A stretch of 12,516 bases of DNA from an uncultured Ruminococcus sp. GTDB taxonomy: Bacteria > Bacillota > Clostridia > Oscillospirales > Ruminococcaceae. The notes beneath the pieces were generated by a model. The model did not search any database, was not told the origin of the DNA, and saw only the letters and a list, made by a program, of their open reading frames with translations. The number at the start of each line of letters is the position of its first letter. The first letter of the stretch is position 1. Where the stretch lies: the NCBI GenBank assembly GCA_937910385.1, contig CALEPT010000009.1, positions 1-12,516 of the forward strand, written 5' to 3'. A program made the position numbers and the translations under genes. Of this stretch, positions 6,524 to 11,634 are shown one piece after another.

Positions 6524-6667
6524 CTTAACAACTTCTCGTTGCTATTCGTTTTGAAGTCGGGAAAAACCTTCTTTTTGGCGAGATTAAACGAGAAGAATTT
6601 TTCAATATACAATTACCAGACGGTTTTAAAAAGCGATCTCGTGTAAATCTCGTGGCGATCTCACGGC
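6463..6667. repeat. Noncoding element A (paired with element B)
   Basis: It shares ordered blocks with element B: TCATAACTTTTT (6475-6486), AAC..TCTCG (6534-6538), TTTTGAAGTCGG (6549-6560) and a 30-base block with one mismatch starting at 6629. Offsets of the third and last blocks from the first are 74 and 154 bases here and 74 and 153 in B. The last block extends into three tandem 11-mers: GATCTCGTGTA, AATCTCGTGGC, GATCTCACGGC (6635-6667). An inverted match (CGAGATTAAACGAGA) lies at about 6579-6593. This looks like a protein-binding or control region read as the 5' leader of the late operon. Confidence 0.7.
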
Positions 6668-6713
6668 ATGATCATAAAGCGAGAGCCGCCTTTCAGCAGC
6701 CCTCGACATTACG

Positions 6714-6742
6714 AATATAACACAGCTTTCCTCTAATGTCTA
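6714..6742 (-). promoter_or_regulatory. Sigma70-like promoter for the late operon
   Basis: On the minus strand TAGACA (6742-6737) and TATATT (6719-6714) are 17 bases apart, each one base from consensus. Transcription would start near 6707 and run through element A into the tRNA, ParB-like, DpdA-like and packaging genes. No gene lies between it and the tRNA. Confidence 0.6.
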
Positions 6743-6761
6743 TGAAATGAAAGTGCAATTT

Positions 6762-7082
6762 TTAATCCGTCCACGTCCAGTAATAACCGAATTCCTCGTC
6801 TTTCAGGTTATCACAGGCATATTCGTCTGCTTCAGCCCACAGCTTGTTATAGAGCGTTGCTTTTTCTTGGTCTTTTTCGTACCATTGCCAGATTTTGTGA
6901 TTCAAAACAAGCACCAACTCTGTAAGATACTTATAATCAGTTTTCCATTCGTCAAAAGCCCTGTTGAAAGCGTCTTGAATTGCATCAATCCCGAACCCGT
7001 CTGCTATACAGAAGTCCATCCAGAATGTTGTCTGCGGTTCATACCCGTTTAATTCGGTAATGTTCCATTTTGGAAAAATCAT
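6762..7082 (-). CDS. Conserved phage/plasmid hypothetical protein (MIFPKW family)
   Basis: A 106-residue protein, acidic and rich in Trp and Tyr, beginning MIFPKWNITELNGYEPQTTF. I recall similar short proteins on Firmicutes phages and conjugative elements with the same ordered motifs: TTFW.DF.IAD near residues 18-28, RAFDEWKTDYKYLTELVLVLNHK around 41-63 and ADEYAC near 85-90. Function is unknown. It probably is soluble and alpha-helical. The start follows a strong AGAAAGGA site that belongs to a 29-base leader shared with two other genes in this window. It is the last gene before the late-operon promoter. Confidence 0.8.
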   Translation of the reverse strand: MIFPKWNITELNGYEPQTTFWMDFCIADGFGIDAIQDAFNRAFDEWKTDYKYLTELVLVLNHKIWQWYEKDQEKATLYNKLWAEADEYACDNLKDEEFGYYWTWTD

Positions 7083-7091
7083 ACCCTTATG

Positions 7092-7120
7092 TCCTTTCTC
7101 CCCGTGTACCCGATAGGTCA
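7092..7120 (-). repeat. Leader repeat, copy 1 (upstream of the MIFPKW gene)
   Basis: On the minus strand it reads TGACCTATCG, five variable bases, then ACGGGGAGAAAGGA, ending 9 bases before the ATG at 7082. The second half is the ribosome site. Copies 2 and 3 precede the genes starting at 9691 and 10112. Confidence 0.7.
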
Positions 7121-7131
7121 GGTTTTTTAGT

Positions 7132-7221
7132 TTACAGCATCAATGCCGCTCTCAAGCAATCGTTGGCTTCATAGTTGCCGCTCAGAAGCCAACTAACAAA
7201 CTTCTTAATTTTCTTCATCAT
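7132..7221 (-). CDS. Small basic peptide, unknown function
   Basis: It encodes 28 or 29 residues, MMKKIKKFVSWLLSGNYEAN... ending RAALML. Two adjacent ATG codons lie 4 and 7 bases after AGAGGT, a good ribosome site. The start overlaps the end of the 63-residue gene by 17 bases in another frame. The Lys-rich start followed by FVSWLL resembles an amphipathic helix. No family recognised; translation is plausible but unproven. Confidence 0.45.
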   Translation of the reverse strand: MMKKIKKFVSWLLSGNYEANDCLRAALML

Positions 7222-7396
7222 TCACACCTCTAAGTTCGTCAAGTTCATATTCTTCTATTTCTTCCGCCGTCAGCGGCTTGTCATAAACGATAATGTCATA
7301 ATACCTACCACTCGGGTCGTCTTCCCTATCTACTACCCCTTTAGGTTGCGCTCCGGGAGAAAACCCCCGGAGCCGCATTCCGTATCTGTATCTCAT
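7205..7396 (-). CDS. Conserved small phage protein (MRYRYGMRLRGFS family), unknown function
   Basis: A 63-residue protein with an arginine-rich start (MRYRYGMRLRGFSPGAQPKG) and an acidic end (EEIEEYELDELRGVNDEEN). I recall this pattern, with a central YYDI.VYD.PL segment near 32-42, as a recurring short protein of Firmicutes phages and plasmids; no function is known to me. The ATG at 7396 overlaps the DUF932 gene's TGA (ATGA), which fixes the start; a longer in-frame reading back to 7462 has no comparable support. The gene contains an 8-bp GC-rich inverted repeat (GCTCCGGG/CCCGGAGC) around 7348-7373. Confidence 0.8.
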   Translation of the reverse strand: MRYRYGMRLRGFSPGAQPKGVVDREDDPSGRYYDIIVYDKPLTAEEIEEYELDELRGVNDEEN

Positions 7397-8322
7397 TGTT
7401 TTACCCCCACGAGCTGTGCCGCCTGTGTCAAAAGCGGATGCACTGTCATGATCGTTCCCCATCTGTTCTCCTGCCAGTTCTGCGTCTTGCGTCTTGGCTC
7501 GGAGTGCCCGACATAATCACTGACAGCGTTCAAGAATCCCCACTTGGTATTCAAGAACTGTGCCACATCCGGGCGCAGTGTGCAGATAATGATCTCTTCC
7601 TTTGCTTTTTCCGCTGTCCGTTTCTGCCTGTCGGTTGCGTTTTCCGCAACAGGAATCATCTTGTCCAGTGCCGCTTTCATTTCTCCTTCGCTCATCTTTG
7701 CGTTTGCAAGACGGTCTGCTGTCTCATCCAGCTTCACGATATACCTATCTGCCAACTCCAATGTGAGCCTTGCATCACGCATTTTGCTTTCAATGTCTCC
7801 ACGGTGTACAGTTGACCACGCTCTGGTTGCGCTTTGGAGTGCCATGTTTAACGTATTATTGCAGACTACCCTGACCGGGGTCATCAGTGCCCTTACGGCT
7901 CCTGTACCATCGTGAGTGTTTGTGAAGCAGATGTATGGCTCGAACTTGTCTCCGGCGATATACCTCTCGGGCATCTTGCCTAATAGCCAAATCTTCTTTC
8001 CACCGAACAGGCTCCCTGCCGTTTCATAGGTCATGCCCTCGTCTACAAGAGCATCTGTAAAATCGAATGCGTCTTTGTTCTGGACAATCTGATACTTGCT
8101 GCTGACAATTCCAAGAACCTTGCTGTCACTGCTCCTTGTGTTCGCCTGATAACCTTCGATCTGTTCGCCGTCCGACGTATACACTGGCATTCCGTTAATC
8201 TCCCAATCCAGCCCCGCCAGCTCCAAAGCGTCTTTAGAGGTCGGGGCTTCCTCTACCTTCGTTCCAAGACCGTGCCAAGGAACCTCTCTCACGTAAAACA
8301 TGGTTTCAACTTCTGCGCTCAT
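7393..8322 (-). CDS. DUF932 phage/plasmid-like protein
   Basis: A 309-residue protein matching the DUF932 (phage/plasmid-like TIGR03299) family. It has the early MFYVREVPWHGLGTKVEE opening with PWHGLG near residues 14-19, then SKYQIVQNKDAFDF around 74-87, TNTHDGTGAV and TPVRVVCNNTLNMAL (about 146-160), and a long helical C-terminal half. The function is not established; members are common on phages and mobile elements, often near replication or recombination genes. The ribosome site is AGAAAGGAC upstream of ATG, similar to four other genes here. It overlaps the next gene by 4 bases. Confidence 0.92.
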   Translation of the reverse strand: MSAEVETMFYVREVPWHGLGTKVEEAPTSKDALELAGLDWEINGMPVYTSDGEQIEGYQANTRSSDSKVLGIVSSKYQIVQNKDAFDFTDALVDEGMTYETAGSLFGGKKIWLLGKMPERYIAGDKFEPYICFTNTHDGTGAVRALMTPVRVVCNNTLNMALQSATRAWSTVHRGDIESKMRDARLTLELADRYIVKLDETADRLANAKMSEGEMKAALDKMIPVAENATDRQKRTAEKAKEEIIICTLRPDVAQFLNTKWGFLNAVSDYVGHSEPRRKTQNWQENRWGTIMTVHPLLTQAAQLVGVKQ

Positions 8323-8349
8323 TGTATTGTCCTTTCTGCCCTGTCATCA

Positions 8350-8400
8350 TCAGGAGTAGTGGGGCGGCTCTACTCGACAGCCCGAAGGCTGTTTCGACAT
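8350..8400 (-). CDS. Possible 16-residue peptide overlapping a hairpin
   Basis: AAAAGGAG lies 6 bases before ATG, and the frame reads MSKQPSGCRVEPPHYS. A hairpin ACAGCC-TTCG-GGCTGT (8392-8377) sits inside the reading frame. It fills the gap between the 81-residue gene and DUF932. It may be a leader peptide or just a ribosome-binding sequence by chance. Confidence 0.3.
   Translation of the reverse strand: MSKQPSGCRVEPPHYS
8377..8392 (-). other. Intercistronic hairpin with TTCG loop
   Basis: Six-bp stem ACAGCC/GGCTGT closed by TTCG, an extra-stable tetraloop, preceded by CGAA. No T-run follows, so it is more likely an RNA stability or processing element than a terminator. A related hairpin lies at 9782-9798. 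Confidence 0.5.
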
Positions 8401-8411
8401 TAGGTCTCCTT

Positions 8412-8657
8412 TTAGCGGTTGATCTGCTCTATGTAACCTGTGGTCAACTGGCAAGGGTTAAGGTCTTTGTTCCAGAACACCCAGCACGGAACGAGTATCT
8501 GAACGAATGTGTTGCTTGCTAAACACGGCTTTCTCTCGCCCTCAACGATGATCTTGCTCTTTGGTGCAAACACTGTGCCGTGAAAGGTTTCCAGTTCAAC
8601 ACTCTTCTCTCTTGCTTCGTAAATGCTCTTCTCAACTTTTATCCTTGCGTACCTCAT
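8412..8657 (-). CDS. Hypothetical protein, 81 residues
   Basis: The start at 8657 (MRYARIKVEKSIYE) follows a strong AGGAGGT site 8 bases upstream; the open frame extends back to 8723 but that part overlaps the promoter and operator, so it is rejected. The protein has a basic, beta-rich N-terminal half (KSVELETFHGTVFAPKSKI) and a more hydrophobic C-terminal half with three Cys residues (EGERKPCLA, VPCWVFWN, NPCQL). I do not recognise the family. It is the first gene behind the operator-controlled promoter at 8695-8723, so it is expressed with the DUF932 group. Confidence 0.75.
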   Translation of the reverse strand: MRYARIKVEKSIYEAREKSVELETFHGTVFAPKSKIIVEGERKPCLASNTFVQILVPCWVFWNKDLNPCQLTTGYIEQINR

Positions 8658-8694
8658 TGCGTTTACCTCCTGTTTAAGTTCTGTCTTCACTGTT

Positions 8695-8723
8695 ATGATA
8701 CTACACAAAAGTGTAAAATACAA
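8695..8723 (-). promoter_or_regulatory. Promoter with operator in its spacer
   Basis: Minus strand TTGTAT (8723-8718) and TATCAT (8700-8695) are 17 bases apart. The spacer holds TACAC-AAAA-GTGTA (8702-8715), an inverted repeat that would block polymerase when bound. The same design occurs at 10252-10280. Confidence 0.65.
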
Positions 8724-8757
8724 GCATTTTCTTACATTTTTTTGTAATTCGTTGTTT

Positions 8758-8788
8758 TACACAAAGCTCATGGTTCACTTTTGTGTAA
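8758..8788. promoter_or_regulatory. Additional operator-like sites
   Basis: TTCAC-TTTT-GTGTA(A) at 8774-8788 matches the operator family with one half-site change; TACAC-AAAG-CTCA at 8758-8770 is a weaker relative. They lie 59 to 72 bases upstream of the promoter's -10 box, an arrangement suited to cooperative repressor binding. Confidence 0.5.
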
Positions 8789-8801
8789 TCTGTACAGATT
8801 A
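8786..8801. promoter_or_regulatory. 16-bp perfect palindrome
   Basis: TAATCTGTACAGATTA is a perfect palindrome with no spacer. It abuts the operator-like site and lies 14 bases past the stop of the 51-residue gene. It suits a dimeric DNA-binding protein better than an RNA hairpin, as there would be no loop. Confidence 0.45.
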
Positions 8802-8814
8802 GCGAACTGTCTGT

Positions 8815-8970
8815 TTATACTTCCTCAATGCTGATAATTTCGTATTCGCAGTCAATTCCAAGACCGTAAATCCTCTTGCATTCCTCAACAGTCGAAACGA
8901 TGCAGGTCTGCTGTCTCCACTGCCAGTTACTAAGTGCATCCGCATACTTGAATGTGATCTTAAGCATCAT
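8815..8970 (-). CDS. Hypothetical protein, 51 residues
   Basis: It starts at 8970 (MMLKITFKYADALSNWQWRQQ...) behind GAAAGGAT, and its ATG overlaps the previous gene's TGA. A longer in-frame reading to 9027 begins inside the previous gene without a ribosome site and is not favoured. The protein has a beta-strand start, a TVEECKRIYGLG segment about residues 27-37, and an acidic end (CEYEIISIEEV). No family recognised. It is the last gene of the small-gene run that begins near 10112. Confidence 0.75.
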   Translation of the reverse strand: MMLKITFKYADALSNWQWRQQTCIVSTVEECKRIYGLGIDCEYEIISIEEV

Positions 8971-9179
8971 TTTATCCTTTCGTATTTCGCAATTTCTTCT
9001 TTTAGGAAAGCCATCTGTCTCTGACATTTTTCCAGTCCTCTTTGGTTTTGCTTTTTACCTTTTGTTTTCGTCTGCACAAGGTACAGAAAATCATCTTCAA
9101 AGCAACTCGCACCCCAATAGGCAAGCTTCAGAATCTCTAAATATGGCAGCGGAGTGTTGCTGCACTCGGTATCTTTCAT
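8967..9179 (-). CDS. Hypothetical protein, 70 residues, with coiled-coil tail
   Basis: It starts MKDTECSNTPLPYLEILKLAYWGASCFEDDFLYL and ends in a basic, probably coiled-coil segment (QRGLEKCQRQMAFLKEEIAKYERIK). Both ends overlap neighbouring genes as ATGA, which supports expression and fixes the start. I do not recognise the family and no catalytic motif is visible. It likely is a small accessory phage protein translated by coupling with the genes on either side. Confidence 0.75.
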   Translation of the reverse strand: MKDTECSNTPLPYLEILKLAYWGASCFEDDFLYLVQTKTKGKKQNQRGLEKCQRQMAFLKEEIAKYERIK

Positions 9180-9343
9180 TCTAAGCCCCTCAGGAAGTAG
9201 TCCAGCTCTTCCTTGCTGTCAAACATGCGCACGAAATTGCCTTCTTCATCGTACAGATTAAACTCGTGCTTATCTCCTTCCATGAACTCCTGTGTAAACC
9301 ACTTAGAGCCGTTCGCTACAACTAATTCATCCTTGCAATACAT
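9176..9343 (-). CDS. Hypothetical protein, 55 residues
   Basis: This short gene begins at ATG 9343 behind AGAAAGGAC and reads MYCKDELVVANGSKWFTQEF, then MEGDKHEFNLYDEEGNFVRM and FDSKEELDYFLRGLE before TGA. The stop overlaps the next gene's start as ATGA. It is strongly acidic, with alternating strand-like segments (EFNLYDEEGNFVRMF) followed by an amphipathic helix (SKEELDYFLRGL), a pattern of a small folded domain. Family unknown. The ribosome site, overlap and protein-like composition make it a confident gene despite its size. Confidence 0.75.
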   Translation of the reverse strand: MYCKDELVVANGSKWFTQEFMEGDKHEFNLYDEEGNFVRMFDSKEELDYFLRGLE

Positions 9344-9363
9344 AGTTCTGTCCTTTCTGTATT

Positions 9364-9390
9364 AAGAGCGGCGGTTTAGCCGCCGCTCTT
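9364..9390. other. Strong 11-bp hairpin between genes
   Basis: AAGAGCGGCGG and CCGCCGCTCTT form a perfect 11-bp stem around a 5-base loop, located between the stop of the 96-residue gene and the next ribosome site. There is no downstream T-run on the minus strand beyond the stem's own CTCTT, so it may be a processing or stability hairpin or a partial terminator. Confidence 0.65.
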
Positions 9391-9400
9391 CAGTGTTTGG

Positions 9401-9691
9401 TTATACCATGTAACAGTAGTCAATATCCCAATTGTACCAGTCGAGCCTGACACCTAAGTCTTTACCATCAAGGCAGTCGCCCGACAAGCGGTTGCTGATC
9501 TTGTTATTCTGGAAAGCTCTGCTGTTGTTGGCAACTTCGTAGCTGCGCTCCGTCGTGCTGTACATTTCTTCCCAGTTGCTTGCCTTGTAGACGATAACGC
9601 CCTTCAGGCAAGCTTGTTCCGATTTGTCGGGGAACCTTGTGTTAAACTCGTTCATGATGCTCCAAAGCTTGTCAAACGTGATTCTTTCCAT
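9401..9691 (-). CDS. Hypothetical protein, 96 residues
   Basis: It begins MERITFDKLWSIMNEFNTRFPDKSEQACLKGVIVYKASNWEEMYS and ends with an aromatic segment (VRLDWYNWDIDYCYMV). The middle contains SYEVANNSRAFQNNKISNRLSGDCLDG. I recall similar short proteins on gut Firmicutes mobile elements but know no function. The start is set by the AGAAAGGAC ribosome site in copy 2 of the 29-base leader. A strong hairpin follows the stop. Confidence 0.78.
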   Translation of the reverse strand: MERITFDKLWSIMNEFNTRFPDKSEQACLKGVIVYKASNWEEMYSTTERSYEVANNSRAFQNNKISNRLSGDCLDGKDLGVRLDWYNWDIDYCYMV

Positions 9692-9698
9692 GGTGTTG

Positions 9699-9727
9699 TC
9701 CTTTCTCCCCGTATAGCCGCTGGGTCA
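9699..9727 (-). repeat. Leader repeat, copy 2
   Basis: It reads TGACCCAGCG, five variable bases, then ACGGGGAGAAAGGA on the minus strand, 7 bases before the ATG at 9691. It differs from copies 1 and 3 at two positions of the first half. Confidence 0.65.
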
Positions 9728-9781
9728 GCTTTGTAACATAGGGCTTGCCATCATCAGCGGTCAAGTTGCCATCTTGATCGG

Positions 9782-9798
9782 ACGCCCCGAAAGGGCGT
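9782..9798 (-). other. Intercistronic hairpin
   Basis: ACGCCC/GGGCGT stem with a 5-base loop, placed just after the TAA of the 101-residue gene. It shares the preceding CGAA and general form with the hairpin at 8377-8392. No T-run follows. Confidence 0.5.
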
Positions 9799-9806
9799 TT
9801 CGGCTT

Positions 9807-10112
9807 TTAGGCTCCGTAGCTCTTACTTATGCAAGCAACCCTCGCTTGGATTGTTTCGTAATTGCCTTTCCCATATTCTTCGCACGGAACTGCGAGGCAA
9901 GCAAAATCTCCGTTATCGCAGACTACAGTACCGCCCATATACATATCCGGGTGGTTCTCGGCAAGCCATCTCTTACCATCTCTGAGCGTTTCCGCCTGAA
10001 TCTCCCAAACCTGCTCGTCTAATTGCTCGAAGCGGGGATACTGCTTTTTAGAATCCCATCTATAATACTCTGCTTCCTCTGAATATCTCCGTCCGTAAAC
10101 TGTGATCTTCAT
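9807..10112 (-). CDS. Hypothetical protein, 101 residues
   Basis: It starts MKITVYGRRYSEEAEYYRWDS and contains a VWEIQAETLRDGKRWLAENHPDMYMGG region (residues about 36-61), then TVVCDNGDFACLAVPCEEYG with three Cys residues. The fold looks small alpha/beta. I do not recognise the family. The start is fixed by AGAAAGGA in copy 3 of the shared leader. After its TAA the same frame stays open for about 43 more codons (SDQDGNLTADDGKPYVTKL...), possibly chance or an older longer gene. Confidence 0.75.
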   Translation of the reverse strand: MKITVYGRRYSEEAEYYRWDSKKQYPRFEQLDEQVWEIQAETLRDGKRWLAENHPDMYMGGTVVCDNGDFACLAVPCEEYGKGNYETIQARVACISKSYGA

Positions 10113-10119
10113 TGCCGTT

Positions 10120-10148
10120 TCCTTTCTCCCCGTTAGGTCGATAGGTCA
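10120..10148 (-). repeat. Leader repeat, copy 3
   Basis: It reads TGACCTATCG, five variable bases, ACGGGGAGAAAGGA on the minus strand, 7 bases before the ATG at 10112. Both fixed halves match copy 1 exactly. Confidence 0.7.
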
Positions 10149-10166
10149 TCCTGTACTGTTTATAGA

Positions 10167-10217
10167 TTATTTTGCCATCCTTGAAAGAACTTCGTTCTTG
10201 TATACCTCTTTTTTCAT
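10167..10217 (-). CDS. Possible 16-residue leader peptide
   Basis: AAAGGAGGA lies about 8 bases before ATG, and the frame reads MKKEVYKNEVLSRMAK then TAA. It is the first start codon after the operator-controlled promoter at 10252-10280. A 6-bp inverted repeat (AAGAAC/GTTCTT) lies within it. The ribosome site is excellent, but the short frame could also be a broken gene. Confidence 0.45.
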   Translation of the reverse strand: MKKEVYKNEVLSRMAK

Positions 10218-10251
10218 CGGTGGGTTCCTCCTTTGTTTTATCTTCAATTAC

Positions 10252-10280
10252 ATTATAATACACATTTGTGTAATTGTAAA
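10252..10280 (-). promoter_or_regulatory. Promoter with operator in its spacer
   Basis: TTTACA (10280-10275) and a consensus TATAAT (10257-10252) are 17 bases apart on the minus strand. TACAC-ATTT-GTGTA (10259-10272) fills the spacer, as in the promoter at 8695-8723. It drives the small-gene run from 10217 leftward. Confidence 0.75.
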
Positions 10281-10288
10281 GCATTTTT

Positions 10289-10344
10289 TTCACTTTTGTG
10301 AATGTTCTACGTTTTGTACAAATTCGCCGTTACGCTTTTGTGTA
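10289..10344. promoter_or_regulatory. Two further operator sites
   Basis: TTCAC-TTTT-GTGAA (10289-10302) is a perfect palindrome and TACGC-TTTT-GTGTA (10331-10344) has one mismatch. With the promoter site they form a three-operator set spaced 30 and 42 bases apart. Confidence 0.6.
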
Positions 10345-10384
10345 ATTTGTACATTTTAAACCCGATCTAACGAGAATTTTCTGA

Positions 10385-10579
10385 AAACTCTAATTTTCAT
10401 AACTTTTTTACTAACTTAAACCACAATCTCGCTGAAAGTTGTTTCTTTCATAACATCTCGCCCGGATTTATTTTGAAGTCGGCGAAACCCCTGGTTTACA
10501 CGAGATCGCGTTTTCTTTTTCCTTCGGTATAAATTTACATCGAAAATTCAAAAGCGATCTCGTGTAAATCTCGCGGCGA
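10385..10579. repeat. Noncoding element B (paired with element A)
   Basis: It carries the same ordered blocks as element A: TCATAACTTTTT (10397-10408), AACATCTCG (ending 10460), TTTTGAAGTCGG (10471-10482) and the 30-base block (10550-10579). It also has a 15-bp perfect inverted repeat, TTTACACGAGATCGC (10495-10509) against GCGATCTCGTGTAAA (10554-10568). TCTCG/CGAGA boxes recur throughout. It lies between the terminator of the regulator operon and the next promoter, and no gene is visible in it. Confidence 0.7.
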
Positions 10580-10587
10580 GACGCCAT

Positions 10588-10610
10588 AAAAAACCCACCC
10601 GATTGGGTGG
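10588..10610 (-). terminator. Intrinsic terminator of the early regulator operon
   Basis: On the minus strand a 6-bp GC stem CCACCC-AATC-GGGTGG is followed by G and six T bases. It lies 10 bases past the stop of the RinA/ArpU-like gene, the expected place. Confidence 0.88.
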
Positions 10611-10619
10611 ATTTTGGGG

Positions 10620-11060
10620 TTATGGTTGGTATGATGCGCCGTGTCGCAACTGAGCTAAATGAGCTAAGGCTTGATTGCGTTTGTTGTATATTTGCCTTCT
10701 TTCGTAGCCAAGTTCATCCGCAAGGCTATCCGCAGCATATTTACCGCCGCTGATTACCATCAGCTCTATAATTCGCCTTTCATCGTCCGGCAGTTGATTG
10801 AGCATCCTCTCTAAATCAGCAACGTGCCTTTTCGTGAATATGAGATTTGCTTCAAGCTGGTCTTTCTTGGCTATGGCTGTCAACAGCTTTTCTTCTTGAA
10901 TGTTGCTTCCACTGCCGCTCGGCATTTTATCATAGTCTGTGGCTTTTATCGCAGTATATTCAGCTTTAACTGTTTCCAGCTCTTCTTGAATCTGCTGAAT
11001 TGCAAACTTCATTCTGCCAAGGTTTTGCAGGTCTTCTATGAGCCATTTTTTATAGTTCAT
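10620..11060 (-). CDS. RinA/ArpU-like phage transcriptional regulator (DUF1492-type)
   Basis: The 146-residue protein has a long coiled-coil N-terminal part containing DYDKMPSGSGS (about 42-52), which I recognise from DUF1492/ArpU-type regulators, and a C-terminal sigma-region-4-like HTH: LPDDERRIIELMVISGGKYAADSLADELGYERRQIYNKRNQAL (about 94-136; the HTH is near ADELGYERRQIYNKRN). Relatives such as RinA and ArpU act as late-gene regulators or muramidase-export regulators, often switching on packaging and structural genes. Start overlaps dUTPase as ATGA. It is the last gene before the terminator and the best candidate in the window for a factor acting on elements A and B. Confidence 0.85.
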   Translation of the reverse strand: MNYKKWLIEDLQNLGRMKFAIQQIQEELETVKAEYTAIKATDYDKMPSGSGSNIQEEKLLTAIAKKDQLEANLIFTKRHVADLERMLNQLPDDERRIIELMVISGGKYAADSLADELGYERRQIYNKRNQALAHLAQLRHGASYQP

Positions 11061-11464
11061 CTGCCTGTACTCCCGAAACCGTTGTTTCCTCTTTCCGTCT
11101 GTTCCAGATGGTCAACCAGTTCCAACTCTGGTGTTGCAATCGGAATGATAACCAACTGCGTGATCTTGTTCCCACGCTTCAGAATGATTGCCGTGTTGTT
11201 GTTGTAAAGTTTTGCGATGATTGAGCCAGTGTAACCAGCATCAATAACGCCCTCGGATGTAATGCCGTTCTTGATGTTCAGTCCGCTCTTGCTCTTGAGC
11301 ATTCCAACATAGCCCATCGGAATTGCAACGTGTACCCCGGTGTCAATGACCACGCTTCCATAAGCTGGTACAAGAACATCAACAGGAGTTCGTAAATCAA
11401 GACCTGCGTCCAGTACATGTGCTCGTTCCGGCATGAACGCATCTTTGTCTAACATCACTTTCAT
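11057..11464 (-). CDS. dut: dUTPase (deoxyuridine 5'-triphosphate nucleotidohydrolase)
   Basis: All five motifs of trimeric dUTPase are visible, numbered from the ATG at 11464: HVLDAGLDL (16-24), KSKSGL (57-62), GVIDAGYTGSI (72-82), GNKITQLV (98-105) and RGNNGFGSTG (125-134). The enzyme hydrolyses dUTP to dUMP and pyrophosphate, keeping uracil out of phage DNA and supplying dTMP precursor. The 135-residue length is normal. The start is set by GAGGAG upstream; the open frame extends back to 11548, but that stretch is another gene in a different frame. Overlaps both neighbours by 4 bases. Confidence 0.96.
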   Translation of the reverse strand: MKVMLDKDAFMPERAHVLDAGLDLRTPVDVLVPAYGSVVIDTGVHVAIPMGYVGMLKSKSGLNIKNGITSEGVIDAGYTGSIIAKLYNNNTAIILKRGNKITQLVIIPIATPELELVDHLEQTERGNNGFGSTGR

Positions 11465-11634
11465 CGTTTGCTCTCCTCGTCTGAAATGTCGGCAAGTTTC
11501 ATTCTTGCCATGATCAATTCTTCCTCGGCATCCTGCCATAACTGCCACGCTCGGTGACGTTTTGCAAGTGCGGCGTCAATCTCGCATTGTGCTTGCTTCT
11601 TCCGGTCTTCAATGGTTTTCAATATCCACCTCAC
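11461..11634 (-). CDS. Hypothetical protein, 57 residues, helical
   Basis: A short gene starting at GTG 11634, which overlaps the HTH gene's TGA (GTGA), and ending at TGA 11461, which overlaps the dUTPase ATG. It reads MRWILKTIEDRKKQAQCEID, then AALAKRHRAWQLWQDAEEEL and IMARMKLADISDEESKR. It is probably one long coiled-coil helix rich in Ala, Arg and Glu. Overlap at both ends makes the reading frame convincing. No family recognised. Confidence 0.7.
   Translation of the reverse strand: MRWILKTIEDRKKQAQCEIDAALAKRHRAWQLWQDAEEELIMARMKLADISDEESKR

Noticed and set aside
6635..6667. CRISPR array or large satellite
   Set aside because: Only three 11-base units with no spacers; no repeat-spacer pattern exists in the window.
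7348..7373. Terminator from the GCTCCGGG/CCCGGAGC inverted repeat
   Set aside because: It lies inside the coding sequence of the 63-residue protein and is not followed by a T-run on the minus strand.
10060..10293. A 77-residue minus-strand ORF starting MKKMLYNY
   Set aside because: Its start overlaps the promoter and operator at 10252-10280, upstream of any transcript start, and its end lies inside the 101-residue gene in another frame.
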